64,000 nucleotides of DNA from an uncultured Gammaproteobacteria bacterium (GCA_947258715.1 CAMYJH010000009.1:1-64000), one strand, 5' to 3'. Shown: positions 1 to 9,820, counted from the first letter of the stretch. Made by a program: numbers and translations. Notes: generated by a model from the sequence alone, not told the origin.

Positions 1-118
1 CATTCTGGACCTGGCGGCAGGCGACGTGCGTCTAATGAAAACAAGGTGAGAACTGTCTTTCCCATTAGCTCGAATTGACGCCGCTAAGTTGACAGTACCC
101 CACCGGATTGAACAGACA

Positions 119-1111
119 ATGAAAGCCATCCATGTCACTCGCTACGGTGGCCCCGAGGTGCTTGCCCTCGAGAACGTACGCGTGCCTCAGCCGGGAGACG
201 GCGAGGTCTTGATCGCGCTCGAGTTCGCAGGAGTGAACTTTATCGACGTCTACACCCGTCGCGGCGATTACGCCAAGTCGAACACCTACGCCAACAAGCC
301 GCCGTTTACGCTGGGGCGCGAAGGCGGGGGCACGGTGGCAAAGACTGGCCCGGGCGTCGAAGGCCTTAAAGAAGGCGACCGCGTCGCCTACTGTCTGGTG
401 CTCGGCGGTTACGCCGAGTACGCGCTGGTCCCGGCCTGGCGCCTGGTCCGGGTGCCCGATGACGTGGACATGAAGACCGCGGTGACGCTGATGCTCCAAG
501 GCTGCACCGCGCACTATCTCTCCCATTCACTGTTTCAGCTCGGAAAGGGGCAAAGCTGTCTAATCCACGCCGCTTCCGGCGGGGTGGGCCAACTTCTTCT
601 CCAGCTCGCCAAGATCCGCGGGGCGGAAGTGTTTGCCACCGTGGGGTCCGAGGACAAGGCAGAGTTTGCCAGGGAGCGTGGCGCCGACCACACGATTCTT
701 TATAAACAGCAGGATTTTGCGCAAGTGGTGATGGAGCTTAGCGATGGCGAAGGCGTCGACGTGGTCTACGACGCGGTGGGGCGATCGACCATCGAAGGAT
801 CCATGCGCTGCGTAAAACGCCGCGGCACGCTGGTCAACTTCGGCGGGGCGTCGGGCCTAGTCGAGTCCATCGAGCCCTTGGCGCTGGCGGAAGCGGGCTC
901 GATCTTTTTCACCCGGCCACACATGGCCGACTACATGCGCCATGCTGACGAAATCCGCTGGCGCGGCTCCGAGATGTTCGACCATGTATTGAACGACCGT
1001 CTGAAAGTCCACATCGACAGGGAATACCCACTCGCGGACGCGGCGGAAGCACACCGTTACCTCGAAGCGGGCAGGACAAGCGGGAAGTTACTGCTCCAAG
1101 TGTGTACTTGA
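119..1111 (+). CDS. NADPH:quinone oxidoreductase-like medium-chain dehydrogenase
   Basis: The 330-residue protein belongs to the zinc-free quinone oxidoreductase branch of the medium-chain dehydrogenase/reductase superfamily. The GroES-like N-terminal domain is followed near residue 150 by the NAD(P)H-binding Rossmann segment HAASGGVGQLLLQLAK. No structural-zinc cysteine cluster is visible. Such cytosolic enzymes reduce quinones or alpha,beta-unsaturated carbonyls with NADPH. I start at the ATG giving MKAIHVTRYGG, the usual family N-terminus; an in-frame TTG at 89 would add ten unrelated residues. The next gene starts 73 bp downstream on the same strand. The physiological substrate cannot be read from sequence. 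Confidence 0.88.
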   Translation: MKAIHVTRYGGPEVLALENVRVPQPGDGEVLIALEFAGVNFIDVYTRRGDYAKSNTYANKPPFTLGREGGGTVAKTGPGVEGLKEGDRVAYCLVLGGYAEYALVPAWRLVRVPDDVDMKTAVTLMLQGCTAHYLSHSLFQLGKGQSCLIHAASGGVGQLLLQLAKIRGAEVFATVGSEDKAEFARERGADHTILYKQQDFAQVVMELSDGEGVDVVYDAVGRSTIEGSMRCVKRRGTLVNFGGASGLVESIEPLALAEAGSIFFTRPHMADYMRHADEIRWRGSEMFDHVLNDRLKVHIDREYPLADAAEAHRYLEAGRTSGKLLLQVCT

Positions 1112-1184
1112 ACCGCCTATTCTCCAGTACCCGCGCAGTTCTCTCCATCAGGCAGGGACATTACGCAGGGATCCATCGGGATCC

Positions 1185-1934
1185 ATGACGGAACTCGATC
1201 CCTCTTTAATCGCCTGGTGCGCGGGATCTCTTGCGGTCGCCGGAGTGGTCAAAGGCGTGGTCGGCATCGGCATACCGATGGTGTCCATCGCCCTGCTTTC
1301 GCTCGCTATCTCCGTTCCCCAGGCGGTGGCGCTGCTGCCGGTGCCCATACTGGTGGCGAACACCTGGCAGGCGTTCAGGGGCGGTCGCTTCAAATCGTCG
1401 CTGCGCAGATTTGGTCCGTTGATCATTGCGCTCGCCTTCGGCATGGTCATCGGCGCGCTGCTGCTGAAGCACGTGGACGATCGCGTGCTCCAGGCCGTCA
1501 TCGGAATTGCCGTCATGTTGTTCTCGATTACCAGCCTGAGCACGCCCGAGTTTCGGGTTCCCTTAAGGGCCGAGCGGTGGCTGGGCGCCGTGGCCGGAGT
1601 TCTCGGCGGCGTGCTCGGCGGAATGTCGAGCCTGTTCGGTCCGCCAATCCTGATGTTTCTCGTTTCGCTGCATCTTTCCAAGGACGAATTCGTCGCCGTT
1701 ATCGGCACCGTTTATCTACTGGGCGGCGTGTTTCTGCTCGCGGCGCTGGCCGGCGTTCGGGTGATGGGAGCCGACGAAGTTGCGCTTTCTGCGCTGGCGA
1801 CCCCACCTCTGCTTGCCGGCATGGCGCTGGGTCAGTGGCTCAGGAATAAAATCAGCCAGGAGGCGTTCCGGACGGCCCTTCTGGTTACCGTGACGTTGAT
1901 CGGGGCAAGCTTATTGCTGCGCGCCGTTTTTTAA
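1185..1934 (+). CDS. TauE/SafE family membrane permease (putative sulfite/anion exporter)
   Basis: The 249-residue protein is very hydrophobic, with about eight predicted membrane spans. It has the TauE/SafE N-terminal pattern of small residues and glycines (GVVKGVVGIGIPMVS) and a repeated half later (GVLGGVLGGMSSLFGPPILMFL). The family exports sulfite, sulfoacetate and related anions, although many members remain uncharacterised. An xsc gene at 20-22 kb and a persulfide dioxygenase at 41-42 kb both release sulfite, so sulfite export is a reasonable inference, but the gene is not in an operon with either. The ATG lacks a strong Shine-Dalgarno sequence. Confidence 0.85.
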   Translation: MTELDPSLIAWCAGSLAVAGVVKGVVGIGIPMVSIALLSLAISVPQAVALLPVPILVANTWQAFRGGRFKSSLRRFGPLIIALAFGMVIGALLLKHVDDRVLQAVIGIAVMLFSITSLSTPEFRVPLRAERWLGAVAGVLGGVLGGMSSLFGPPILMFLVSLHLSKDEFVAVIGTVYLLGGVFLLAALAGVRVMGADEVALSALATPPLLAGMALGQWLRNKISQEAFRTALLVTVTLIGASLLLRAVF

Positions 1935-1990
1935 CAGGGATGCGTGAGGCGAAGAAGTGACAAGTGATATGTGACACGTAACAAGTGATT

Positions 1991-2126
1991 AGAACCTATC
2001 TCAAAATTGCTGTGCTTGCCGATACGGCGTTAAAAACAGGCTCAAAATGCTCATTTACTGGCGTGTAAACTCCGCTTTTTCTTTTGCCTTGTCTCGCCTG
2101 CGCTCGCTAATTTTGAGATAGGTTCT
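1991..2126. mobile_element. 136-bp MITE with 18-bp terminal inverted repeats and 7-bp target duplication
   Basis: The left end at 1991-2008 (AGAACCTATCTCAAAATT) is the exact reverse complement of the right end at 2109-2126. Outside both ends lies the same heptamer AGTGATT (1984-1990 and 2127-2133), as expected for a target-site duplication. The interior is too short for a transposase and has no convincing reading frame. This is the architecture of a non-autonomous miniature inverted-repeat element inserted between the exporter gene and the convergent EipB gene. The mobilising transposase family is not identifiable from this copy, and no transposase lies in the window. Confidence 0.85.
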
Positions 2127-2186
2127 AGTGATTCGCGGCGCGGGAGTCGCTACGTTTCGCCGAAATACGACGTACGCTCCGACCCC

Positions 2187-3038
2187 TTAGCATTCCGGCT
2201 GCTTCAGCGCTTCCACCTCTTCAAGCGTCACGTCAATGGCAAAGTTTCCGTAGTCGAAAATCATGTCACCGATTACGCCATTCTCGAAGACCTCGGCGCT
2301 CATCTCGAACTCCGGGGCGAGACTCACGGATCCTGGCTTGAAGTAAGCCAGTCTTACCGGCCAGAACGTGGAGTCATTCAAAAGGGGGATGTTTTTACTC
2401 TCACCGTCACTGGCACCGCCGATAAACGTCGAGATCTCGAAGGGGTTTTCCCTGGTGCTGCCGTCAAACACGGTGTGTCTGACGTTCTTCTCGCCATTTA
2501 GCGCAGCCTCGATTATCAGTTTGAGATGCTTGATAGGAAGCACCGTATTCTTGGGAAGCGCCTCGGTCACCTTTTCGGGGCGGCTATAACGAATCTCTCC
2601 CGATCCGGAATCTTCGATCCTTACCTTTCCCGCAAGCTCTTCCGTCAGTCGGCGGTTCTCGAAGGTCCGTGCTTGGAAATAGAACTCCTTTCCAGGCGCG
2701 TCTTCGAAGCTCGACAGATACGCCAGGTGTTCGAATTGGCTTTCGTCATCGCCCAGGACGTGAAAACCGAGATACTGATCGATCTTATAGCCGTCACAGG
2801 ATATTTCGAGACGCATCTCCATCATGCCTTTTACCGCCGCGACTCCGCTATCTGGATCGGCAAAATTGCGGCTCAAGCTGTAACGCGCGACATGGGGAAG
2901 CAGGGACATGCCTGGCGCGGAACCTACGCTCCTGGGGACACTCAGAGCTAAAATCAGCATCGCCAGAATTGGGAGCGCCAGCGACACCGGCCGACGCAGG
3001 TGGTAATAGTTCCATGCTGTTGTGACGTTGAGTAACAT
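2187..3038 (-). CDS. EipB/DUF1849 family periplasmic envelope-integrity protein
   Basis: The 283-residue protein has an N-terminal hydrophobic segment (about residues 18-40) consistent with a signal peptide or anchor. The body matches the EipB (DUF1849) pattern: an early HxARYSL strand, CDGYKIDQYLGF around a conserved cysteine, LPKNTVLPIKHLKLIIEAALNGE in the middle, FDGS, and a C-terminal YFKPG...EMSAEVFENGVIGDMIFDYGNF block. EipB proteins are periplasmic beta-spiral proteins needed for envelope integrity, best known from alphaproteobacteria. The gene stands alone, divergent from the small Cys-rich gene and downstream of the MITE. The start could lie a few codons further in, because the first twenty residues are not family-like. 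Confidence 0.75.
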   Translation of the reverse strand: MLLNVTTAWNYYHLRRPVSLALPILAMLILALSVPRSVGSAPGMSLLPHVARYSLSRNFADPDSGVAAVKGMMEMRLEISCDGYKIDQYLGFHVLGDDESQFEHLAYLSSFEDAPGKEFYFQARTFENRRLTEELAGKVRIEDSGSGEIRYSRPEKVTEALPKNTVLPIKHLKLIIEAALNGEKNVRHTVFDGSTRENPFEISTFIGGASDGESKNIPLLNDSTFWPVRLAYFKPGSVSLAPEFEMSAEVFENGVIGDMIFDYGNFAIDVTLEEVEALKQPEC

Positions 3039-3166
3039 CGGTGGTGGAGGCGTTTTTAAATCGTCCTTATCATCAATCCGGCCGCTGATGGCGGCGCGCT
3101 AATGCGGCGTTGAGCGTAAGTTTAACCTCATGAGAACCAGAGCGCGCCTGCAGATATGATGGAGCC

Positions 3167-3571
3167 ATGAGCAGTTCGCTGGTTTGCTGGAAATGCGGGG
3201 CTTCGCTCGAGGACGTGCTTGTGCCCTTCAGCCGGCGCGAAGAATGCCCCGAATGCCACACGGATCTGCACGTGTGCCGTATGTGCGAGTTCTACGATAC
3301 TTCAGTCAGCCGAAGCTGCCGGGAGCCCGTTGCCGATGACGTCCGCGACAAGCAGCGGGCCAACTTTTGCGGATACTTCAAACCGATCTCCGGCGCCTAT
3401 CAGGCGCGGGATCGCAGCGCGGCGGACGAGGCGGAATCAAAGCTGGCCGCTCTGTTCGGAGATGCGGCGGGCGCGGAAGAAAGCGGCGAACGGAAGCCAC
3501 AATCCGAGGAGGAAGCGGCGCGGGAAAAGCTCAACCGGCTTTTCGGTATCGACGGGGAAAAAAACGATTGA
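3167..3571 (+). CDS. Small Cys-rich (zinc-ribbon-like) conserved protein
   Basis: The 134-residue protein begins with cysteine pairs (CWKCG near residue 8, CPEC near 27, CRMC near 38, plus later Cys at about 50 and 68) that look like metal ligands of a zinc-ribbon-type fold. A charged, low-complexity Glu/Ala-rich tail ends in LNRLFGID. I recognise the layout as a conserved proteobacterial hypothetical protein of unknown function. GGAG sits just upstream of the ATG. It is convergent with metH, with only 6 bp between the two stop codons, so transcripts from both sides probably overlap. Confidence 0.72.
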   Translation: MSSSLVCWKCGASLEDVLVPFSRREECPECHTDLHVCRMCEFYDTSVSRSCREPVADDVRDKQRANFCGYFKPISGAYQARDRSAADEAESKLAALFGDAAGAEESGERKPQSEEEAAREKLNRLFGIDGEKND

Positions 3572-3577
3572 TTCGGC

Positions 3578-6500
3578 TCAGGCCGCCGCTTCCGACGGTC
3601 CGGGATCATAGCCGAGCACGGGGCTCAGCCACCGCTCGACGGACTTAACGCTCATTCCTTTTCGCCGGGCATAGTCTTCCACCTGGTCGCGCTCGATGCA
3701 GGAGACGCCGAAATAACGGCTTTCCGGATGAGAGAAATAAAGTCCGCTTACGGAAGCTGCAGGCATCATTGCGAAGCTTTCGGTCAGCGTGATGCCGGCG
3801 TTGGATTCGGCAGCGAGCAGGTCGAACAGGATCCGCTTCTCGGTGTGGTCCGGGCAGGCTGGGTAGCCGGGCGCCGGCCGGATCCCGGTGTAGGCTTCCT
3901 TAATCAGTTCCGCATTGGTGAGCGCTTCGTCTGAGTCATAGCCCCAGAACTCTCTGCGCGTTCGCTCGTGCATGCGCTCGGCGAAAGCCTCTGCCAGCCG
4001 ATCGGCCAGAGCTTTCGCCATGATGGCGCTGTAGTCGTCGTTCTCCGCCTCAAAGCGTGCCGCAACTTTCTCAACGCCGAATCCGGCGGTGGTCGCGAAA
4101 GCGCCGATGTAGTCCTCGACGCCGCTTTCTTCCGGCGCGACGAAATCCGCCAGCGCCAGATTGCTCCGCCCGCGGTCCCGGACCAGCTGCTGCCGCAGGG
4201 TGTGGAAGGTGGTGAGCCGTGTCTTGCGGGAATCGTCGCTGTAGACCGCGATGTCGTCCTCGCCAACTCGGTTCGCCGGAAAGAAGCCCACCACCGCCCG
4301 CGCGGTGAACCAATTTTCGGCCACGACGCGCTCGAGCATCGCCTGGGCGTCGGCGAACAGTCCGCGGGCCGCCTCGCCCACGACCTCGTCTTTCAGAAGT
4401 CGCGGATAAACGCCGGCGATATCCCAGGTCTTGAAGAAAGGCGTCCAGTCGATGTAGGGAACCAGCTCCTTCAGGTCGTAGCGGTCAAAGGCCTTGAGGC
4501 CGAGGAAAGAAGGCTTCCTTGGCCCGTAGTCGTTCCATTCGACCGGATGGCGGTTCGACCGTGCCTCGGCGATGGTTACCCGCCTCGCGCCCTTGCGTTG
4601 TGTGGCGCGCTGGGTGCGAATGGCTTCGTACTCCGCGCGCACGCCTGACGCGAATTCCTCGCATCTGGCGCCGATAAGGTTGCCCACCACGCCTACCGCC
4701 CGGGAGGCGTCCGGAACATACACCGTGGGGCCGCTGTAGTTGGGTGAAATCTTCACCGCGGTGTGCACACGGCTCGTCGTGGCGCCGCCTATGAGCAGCG
4801 GGATGTCGAATCCTTCCCGCTGGAGCTCCGACGCCACATGGCACATCTCGTCCAGGCTCGGCGTAATCAGGCCGGATACGCCCACCAGATCGGCGCCCTC
4901 GTCGCGGGCCGTCTGCAGCAGGCGGGCGCTGGGAACCATCACCCCCAGATCGATGACCTCATAGCTGTTGCATCGGAGCACCACGCCGACGATATTCTTA
5001 CCGATGTCGTGCACGTCGCCCTTGGCCGTCGCCAGCACCACCTTGCCGTTGCTGCGGCGGCCGCCGGCGTCTGTTTTCTCTTTCTCCATGAAAGGCTCGA
5101 GGTAAGCCACGGCCTTTTTCATCACCCGCGCGCTTTTCACCACCTGCGGGAGAAACATCTTTCCCGCGCCGAACAGGTCCCCCACCACGTTCATGCCGTC
5201 CATCAGCGGGCCTTCAATAACCTCGAGCGGGCGTTCGGCTTTCGAGCGCGCTTCTTCGGTGTCCTCGACGACGTACTCGTCGATCCCGTGCACCAGCGCG
5301 TACGACAGCCGATCATGTACATTCTTTTCCCGCCAGGAGAGATCGTCTTTCTTGCTTCGCGCTTGGCCCTTGACGTTCTGGGCGATTTCCAAAAGCCGTT
5401 CAGTAGCGTCTCTTCTTCGGTTGAACAGCACGTCTTCGATGCGCTCCAGCACGTCGGGCTCGATGTCTTCGTAAACCGGGAGCCGGCCGGCGTTGACGAT
5501 AGCCATATCCAGACCGGCCTTGATGGCGTGATAGAGAAACGCCGAGTGCATCGCCTCGCGCAGCGGATTATTGCCCCGGAAGGAGAACGAGAGGTTCGAG
5601 ACCCCCCCGGAGACTTTCACCAGGGGGAAACGCTCCTTGATGATGCGCGTTGCCTCAATGAAGGCTCGGGCATAGTCGTTGTGCTCTTCGATGCCGGTAG
5701 CGACGGCGAAGATATTGGGATCAAAGACGATGTCCTCGGGAGGAAATTCGACTTTCTCGGTCAAAAGCTTGAACGCGCGCTCGCACACGCTCACCTTCTG
5801 CTCGACGGTCTCGGCCTGTCCCTTTTCATCGAAAGCCATTACAACGACGCCGGCGCCGTAGCGGCGCACCAGCTTCGCTTGGTGGAGGAAGGCTTCTTCC
5901 CCTTCCTTGAGACTGATGGAGTTGACGAAACCCTTGCCCTGCACGCACTTGAGTCCCGTCTCGATCACCGACCATTTGGACGAGTCGATCATTACCGGCA
6001 CCCGTGAGATATCCGGCTCCGCGGCAATGAGATTGAGGAAACGCTTCATCGCCGCTTCGGAGTCGAGCATCCCTTCGTCCATGTTGACGTCGATGATCTG
6101 GGCTCCGTTCTCCACCTGGTCACGGGCGACGGCCAGCGCGGCGTCGTAATTCTCCTCGCGGATGAGCTTTGCAAAGTGCGCCGAGCCGGTGACGTTGGTG
6201 CGCTCGCCGATATTGATGAATAGCGTTTCCGGGCCGATAACCTCGGGCTCCAGCCCCGAAATCCGGCAGCGGACCGGCAGCTCGGGAGTTTTTCTCGAGG
6301 TGTGCGGCTTGACCGCCTCGGCGATCTGGCGCACGTGCTCCGGCGTGGTGCCGCAACAGCCGCCGACGAGATTGAGCAAGCCATCTTTCGCAAACTGGCC
6401 CAGCACTTCGGCCATATTTTCCGGCGTGTCGTCGTAGCCGCCGAACTCGTTGGGCAGCCCCGCGTTGGGGTGGCAGGAGACGTGGGTATCCGCCACCTGC

Positions 6501-7294
6501 GCCAGTTCGTCCACGTAGCCGCGCAGATCCTTGGCGCCCAGAGCGCAGTTGAGTCCGACAGCAATTGGTCGCGTGTGTCGTACCGAATACCAGAAGGCTT
6601 CGGCCGTCTGACCGGATAGCGTCCGTCCGGAACGATCGGTAATCGTTCCGGAAATAATCAGTGGCAGCGTGATGCCGCTGCTGCCGAAATATTCATCCAC
6701 GGCGAATAGCGCGGCCTTGGCGTTCAGAGTGTCGAACACAGTCTCTACGAGAATGATGTCCGCGCCTCCGTCGACCAGACCTTTAATCGCCTCGCTGTAA
6801 GCCTCCCTAAGGCGGTCGAAGTCGGTGTTGCGGAATCCCGGATCATTGACGTCGGGCGAAATGGAAGCGGTGCGGTTTGTCGGACCCAGTACGCCGGCAA
6901 CAAGGCGTGGCTGATCCGGGGTGAGTTCGGTGGCGGCATCCGCCGCCTCGCGGGCAATACGCGCAGCGGCGAAATTGAGCTCATGGACCAGAGACTCCAT
7001 ACCGTAATCAACCTGGGCGATGGAGGTCGAGTTGAAGGTGTTGGTTTCGACGATATCGCAACCCGCCTCGAGAAACTTGGCGTGAATGTCGCCAATGGCT
7101 TTGGGTTGGGTGATGCTCAGCAGGTCATTGTTGCCTCGAAGCTCTTTGGGATGGTCGGCGAAGCGATCCCCGCGAAAGTCCGACTCGTCGAACTTCATCG
7201 CCTGGATCATGGTGCCCATGGCGCCGTCCAGCACGACGATGCGCTTTGCCAGCGCGTCACGAAAGGCCCGAATTCTCTGCGCTCTTTGCTTCAT
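3578..7294 (-). CDS. metH: Cobalamin-dependent methionine synthase
   Basis: The 1238-residue enzyme transfers a methyl group from 5-methyltetrahydrofolate to homocysteine through B12. All modules are present in order. The homocysteine-binding barrel has zinc cysteines in GLNCALG (near 249) and GGCCGTT (near 312-313). The pterin-binding barrel spans about 355-610. The B12 cap precedes the cobalamin domain, which has DVHDIGKN (near 760) supplying the lower axial His. The C-terminal AdoMet reactivation domain has [15 protein letters not shown] (near 1140-1155). The length equals that of E. coli MetH. It lies 3 bp downstream of metF and is the last gene of the ArsR-methyltransferase/metF/metH unit. 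No cobalamin riboswitch is seen before it. Confidence 0.98.
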   Translation of the reverse strand: MKQRAQRIRAFRDALAKRIVVLDGAMGTMIQAMKFDESDFRGDRFADHPKELRGNNDLLSITQPKAIGDIHAKFLEAGCDIVETNTFNSTSIAQVDYGMESLVHELNFAAARIAREAADAATELTPDQPRLVAGVLGPTNRTASISPDVNDPGFRNTDFDRLREAYSEAIKGLVDGGADIILVETVFDTLNAKAALFAVDEYFGSSGITLPLIISGTITDRSGRTLSGQTAEAFWYSVRHTRPIAVGLNCALGAKDLRGYVDELAQVADTHVSCHPNAGLPNEFGGYDDTPENMAEVLGQFAKDGLLNLVGGCCGTTPEHVRQIAEAVKPHTSRKTPELPVRCRISGLEPEVIGPETLFINIGERTNVTGSAHFAKLIREENYDAALAVARDQVENGAQIIDVNMDEGMLDSEAAMKRFLNLIAAEPDISRVPVMIDSSKWSVIETGLKCVQGKGFVNSISLKEGEEAFLHQAKLVRRYGAGVVVMAFDEKGQAETVEQKVSVCERAFKLLTEKVEFPPEDIVFDPNIFAVATGIEEHNDYARAFIEATRIIKERFPLVKVSGGVSNLSFSFRGNNPLREAMHSAFLYHAIKAGLDMAIVNAGRLPVYEDIEPDVLERIEDVLFNRRRDATERLLEIAQNVKGQARSKKDDLSWREKNVHDRLSYALVHGIDEYVVEDTEEARSKAERPLEVIEGPLMDGMNVVGDLFGAGKMFLPQVVKSARVMKKAVAYLEPFMEKEKTDAGGRRSNGKVVLATAKGDVHDIGKNIVGVVLRCNSYEVIDLGVMVPSARLLQTARDEGADLVGVSGLITPSLDEMCHVASELQREGFDIPLLIGGATTSRVHTAVKISPNYSGPTVYVPDASRAVGVVGNLIGARCEEFASGVRAEYEAIRTQRATQRKGARRVTIAEARSNRHPVEWNDYGPRKPSFLGLKAFDRYDLKELVPYIDWTPFFKTWDIAGVYPRLLKDEVVGEAARGLFADAQAMLERVVAENWFTARAVVGFFPANRVGEDDIAVYSDDSRKTRLTTFHTLRQQLVRDRGRSNLALADFVAPEESGVEDYIGAFATTAGFGVEKVAARFEAENDDYSAIMAKALADRLAEAFAERMHERTRREFWGYDSDEALTNAELIKEAYTGIRPAPGYPACPDHTEKRILFDLLAAESNAGITLTESFAMMPAASVSGLYFSHPESRYFGVSCIERDQVEDYARRKGMSVKSVERWLSPVLGYDPGPSEAAA

Positions 7295-7297
7295 GGT

Positions 7298-8284
7298 TCA
7301 GACGCTTTGCTTTTTCACTGCCTCAGCAGCCGGCGGAGATTCGACGCGTATTCCCAAAATGCGGCAAATGGCCGTTGTGAGTTCTGAGCGGTTCAGGGTG
7401 TAGAAGTGAAACTCGTTCACCCCTTGGTCGGCGAGGCGGGTGCAAAGCTCAGCCGCCACCGTTGCGGCGACGAGCTGACGAATGTCCGGGGAATCGTCCA
7501 GGCCGTTGAATAGCTTACTCAGCCAGTTCGGCACCTTCGCGCCGCACTTGTGGGCGAAGAAAACGAGCTTGGAAAAATTAGTTACCGGCAGGATGCCGGG
7601 AACAATGGGCACCGAGATGCCGGCGTCGCGGACCTTGTCGATGAAGCGAAAGTAATCCTCCACTTCGAAGAAAAACTGGGTAATGGCGCGGTTTGCCCCG
7701 CTGTCGATCTTGCGTTTCAGATTATCCAGGTCGGCCGTTGGGGACAGCGCGTCGGGGTGGACTTCAGGATGTGAGGCGACGCTGATTTCGAACTCGCCAA
7801 CGGCCTTGATGCCGCTCACCAGCTCGGCTGCGCAACGGTAGCCGCGGGGATGCGGGCGAAAGTGGCCGTGGCCTTCCGGCGGGTCGCCGCGCAAGGCAAC
7901 AATGTGCCGGATCCCGGCCTCCCAGTAGCGACTCACCACCTGGTCCACGTCTTCACGGGAGGCGCCAACACACGTGAGGTGCGCCGCCGGGGTGAGATCG
8001 GTTTCATCGAGAATACGCTTCACCGTTGCGTGAGTTCGCTCACGGGTGCTGCCCCCGGCGCCATAAGTTACGGACACGAAGCGCGGAGACAGAGGCGCTA
8101 GTTTTTCGATTGAGTTCCAAAGCGTCTGCTCCATCTTCTCCGTCGCCGGCGGAAAAAACTCGAAGGACACCAGCGGCTCCGCCTTGATGGGCTCGAATGC
8201 TGGTTTCGGGCGGCGAAGCAGACGCTCGTAAGCGTCGCGAGCGCCGCTTCCGATGGAAGTGCCGTTTATGGTGTTCGCTTTCAT
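7298..8284 (-). CDS. metF: 5,10-methylenetetrahydrofolate reductase
   Basis: The 328-residue flavoprotein reduces methylene-THF to 5-methyl-THF, the methyl donor used by MetH encoded just downstream. Family hallmarks are VSFEFFPPATEKME near the N-terminus (catalytic Glu), FVSVTYGAGGSTRERT, HLTCVGASREDVD, ALRGDPPEGHG, and a C-terminal FHFYTLNRSELT. The ATG shares one base with the stop of the ArsR-methyltransferase gene (TGATG), so translation is probably coupled. An upstream in-frame ATG at 8341 would overlap that gene by 58 bp and adds no family residues. The N-terminus is about 25 residues longer than in E. coli MetF. Confidence 0.96.
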   Translation of the reverse strand: MKANTINGTSIGSGARDAYERLLRRPKPAFEPIKAEPLVSFEFFPPATEKMEQTLWNSIEKLAPLSPRFVSVTYGAGGSTRERTHATVKRILDETDLTPAAHLTCVGASREDVDQVVSRYWEAGIRHIVALRGDPPEGHGHFRPHPRGYRCAAELVSGIKAVGEFEISVASHPEVHPDALSPTADLDNLKRKIDSGANRAITQFFFEVEDYFRFIDKVRDAGISVPIVPGILPVTNFSKLVFFAHKCGAKVPNWLSKLFNGLDDSPDIRQLVAATVAAELCTRLADQGVNEFHFYTLNRSELTTAICRILGIRVESPPAAEAVKKQSV

Positions 8285-9264
8285 CACGCCACCTCGAGCT
8301 GGTAGTGAGCGGAGGCGTCCTTGTTCTGAGTCGCCGTCCATAGCGTTACGATGAGTTTGTTTTTGCCTTTCCTTCCCCTGGCCTTTAAATGCTCGATGCG
8401 CAACTGTTCAAGCCCTGCGGCTTTGCAGCAGCCCGCGATTTCTTCGTCAGTGAAACCAAGGCGCCGGTGGGCGTATTCGCTGCGCAGGAATTCCAGCTGG
8501 TGGGGAGCGAAGTCGACAATGAGCAGGCGACCTCCGGGGCGCAGCGTGCGCGCCGCTTCGCGAATGGCGGCGGCGGGATCGTCCAAGAAGTGAAGCACGT
8601 GGTGAATGGTGACCACGTCCACGGAACCCTGGGGCACGGTGAGGTTGTAGATGTCGCCTTGGCGTACGTGACAGTGTCGCAGATTGCGTTTCTCCAGATT
8701 GGCGCGGGCGACGGAAAGCATCTCGCGGCTGAGGTCGATACCGAGACCGCGGCGCACGCGGTCGGCAAAAACTTGCAGAATTCGGCCGGTCCCGGTGCCG
8801 ATGTCCAGCAGGTCGTCCAAGCGGCGATCCTCGACCGCCTCGAGCATGGCTCGTTCCACCTCGGTTTCCGGCACGTAGAGCGAGCGGATGCGGTCCCAGT
8901 GGGGCGCGTTTTCCTTGAAGAACTGCGCGGCAGCCTCGGCGCGGTTGCGGCGCACGGCTTCGAGCCGCTCCAGGTCCCGTACCAGATTCATATCGTCACC
9001 GGGCACCCTGGCCAGCACCGCCTGGGCGAGATCGGCGCCGAGGCCGTCGTCGGCCAGGCGGTAAAACACCCAGGTGCCCTCCTGGAATCGGGTCAGCAGG
9101 CCGGCGTCACACAGCAGCTTGAGGTGCCGGCTGACCCGGGGCTGGCTCTGGCCCAGCACCTGGGTGAGCTCGGTGACGGTGAGATCCGTGCGGGCGAGCA
9201 CCGCCAGGATGCGGAGCCGGGTCGATTCGGCAGCGGCCCGAAGGCCGGCGAGAAGCTGTTCCAC
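8284..9264 (-). CDS. ArsR-family regulator fused to a SAM-dependent methyltransferase domain (SahR-like)
   Basis: The 326-residue protein has an N-terminal ArsR winged helix (about residues 1-85, with TVTELTQVLGQSQPRVSRHLKLLCDAGLL as the helix-turn-helix). A class I methyltransferase domain follows, with motif I LLDIGTGTGRILQ near 165 and a downstream HHVLHFLDDP. Such fusions next to metF/metH are thought to sense S-adenosylhomocysteine or AdoMet and repress methionine genes, as described for SahR-type regulators; that role is inferred here. The start is a GTG preceded by AGGAGG at 8-nt spacing. The frame stays open far upstream, but those residues look non-coding and cross the promoter. The gene is first in the metF-metH operon and probably represses itself. 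Confidence 0.9.
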   Translation of the reverse strand: MEQLLAGLRAAAESTRLRILAVLARTDLTVTELTQVLGQSQPRVSRHLKLLCDAGLLTRFQEGTWVFYRLADDGLGADLAQAVLARVPGDDMNLVRDLERLEAVRRNRAEAAAQFFKENAPHWDRIRSLYVPETEVERAMLEAVEDRRLDDLLDIGTGTGRILQVFADRVRRGLGIDLSREMLSVARANLEKRNLRHCHVRQGDIYNLTVPQGSVDVVTIHHVLHFLDDPAAAIREAARTLRPGGRLLIVDFAPHQLEFLRSEYAHRRLGFTDEEIAGCCKAAGLEQLRIEHLKARGRKGKNKLIVTLWTATQNKDASAHYQLEVA

Positions 9265-9314
9265 GCTCGGGTCCTCCTGGGGGTGGGGGAAAGGGCTGGG
9301 CGGAATAGATATGG

Positions 9315-9347
9315 ATATAAAGATATCGTTATATTTACGTTTGTCAA
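9315..9347 (-). promoter_or_regulatory. Sigma70-type promoter overlapped by a 20-bp palindromic operator for the met operon
   Basis: Reading leftward, TTGACA (9347-9342) and TATCTT (9325-9320) form a -35/-10 pair with a 16-bp spacer. A palindrome at 9315-9334, matching its own reverse complement at 18 of 20 positions and centred on GATATC, covers the -10 box and half the spacer. Its centre is about 60 bp upstream of the ArsR-methyltransferase GTG. The dyad size and position suit an ArsR dimer blocking polymerase. Assignment to this regulator is inference from adjacency. Confidence 0.75.
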
Positions 9348-9460
9348 CCCAGCGCCTGCACCCGATACTGCCGCCCCGACCCAGACCGCGGTCTTCGGCG
9401 TCGTTTGTCGCCTCCGGACGGCGCGATTCTGACCGACGAGCCAAGGAGAGCAGATCACCC

Positions 9461-9820
9461 ATGCCCAAGCTGATTGAGAGTCCCGCCCGGGTGGAAACCG
9501 CCGGTATCCCGCCTAAGCAAATCGACGAATACGTCGGCCGGGTGAACTCTAGAGACGACCATGTCAGCGTCGCCCACATGCGCTCACCCGGTGGCTGGAT
9601 CGAGCCTGGCCAGCGGCCCGAGTTCGAGGAAATCACGCTGGTACTCCGAGGCGCGCTCCAAGTGGAATACGAGGGCGGCGTGATGGAGGTGCGCGCCGGC
9701 CAGGCGGTGGTTGTTGGCCGCGGAGAATGGGTGCGATACAGCACACCGGATCCAGCGGGGGCAGAATACGTGGCCGTGTGTCTGCCCGCTTTCTCCCTGG
9801 ATGCGGACCATCGTGACTGA
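9461..9820 (+). CDS. Cupin-domain protein
   Basis: The 119-residue protein is a single small cupin barrel. EFEEITLVLRGALQVEYEGGVMEVRAGQAVVVGRGEWVRYSTP has the two cupin motifs, with a Glu-rich first motif (PEFEEI) but few of the classical metal histidines, so metal binding is doubtful. AAGGAGAG precedes the ATG by about 10 nt. It runs divergently from the methionine operon and overlaps the start of the racemase-like gene, suggesting a two-gene unit. Function is unknown; small cupins near racemase-like genes may act on or sense small carboxylates. Confidence 0.8.
   Translation: MPKLIESPARVETAGIPPKQIDEYVGRVNSRDDHVSVAHMRSPGGWIEPGQRPEFEEITLVLRGALQVEYEGGVMEVRAGQAVVVGRGEWVRYSTPDPAGAEYVAVCLPAFSLDADHRD

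Noticed and set aside
2-49. Short plus-strand frame ending ILDLAAGDVRLMKTR at the left edge
   Set aside because: It could be the end of a preceding gene, but 15 codons at the window edge cannot be identified.
4763-6007. Plus-strand open frame of about 414 codons opposite metH
   Set aside because: It lies wholly antisense to a full-length MetH with all motifs, and its composition is typical of a mirror frame.
7200-9300. Cobalamin or SAM riboswitch in front of metF/metH
   Set aside because: The genes overlap or are 3 bp apart, and the only leader (about 60 bp) is filled by the promoter and palindrome; no room or conserved boxes for a known riboswitch.
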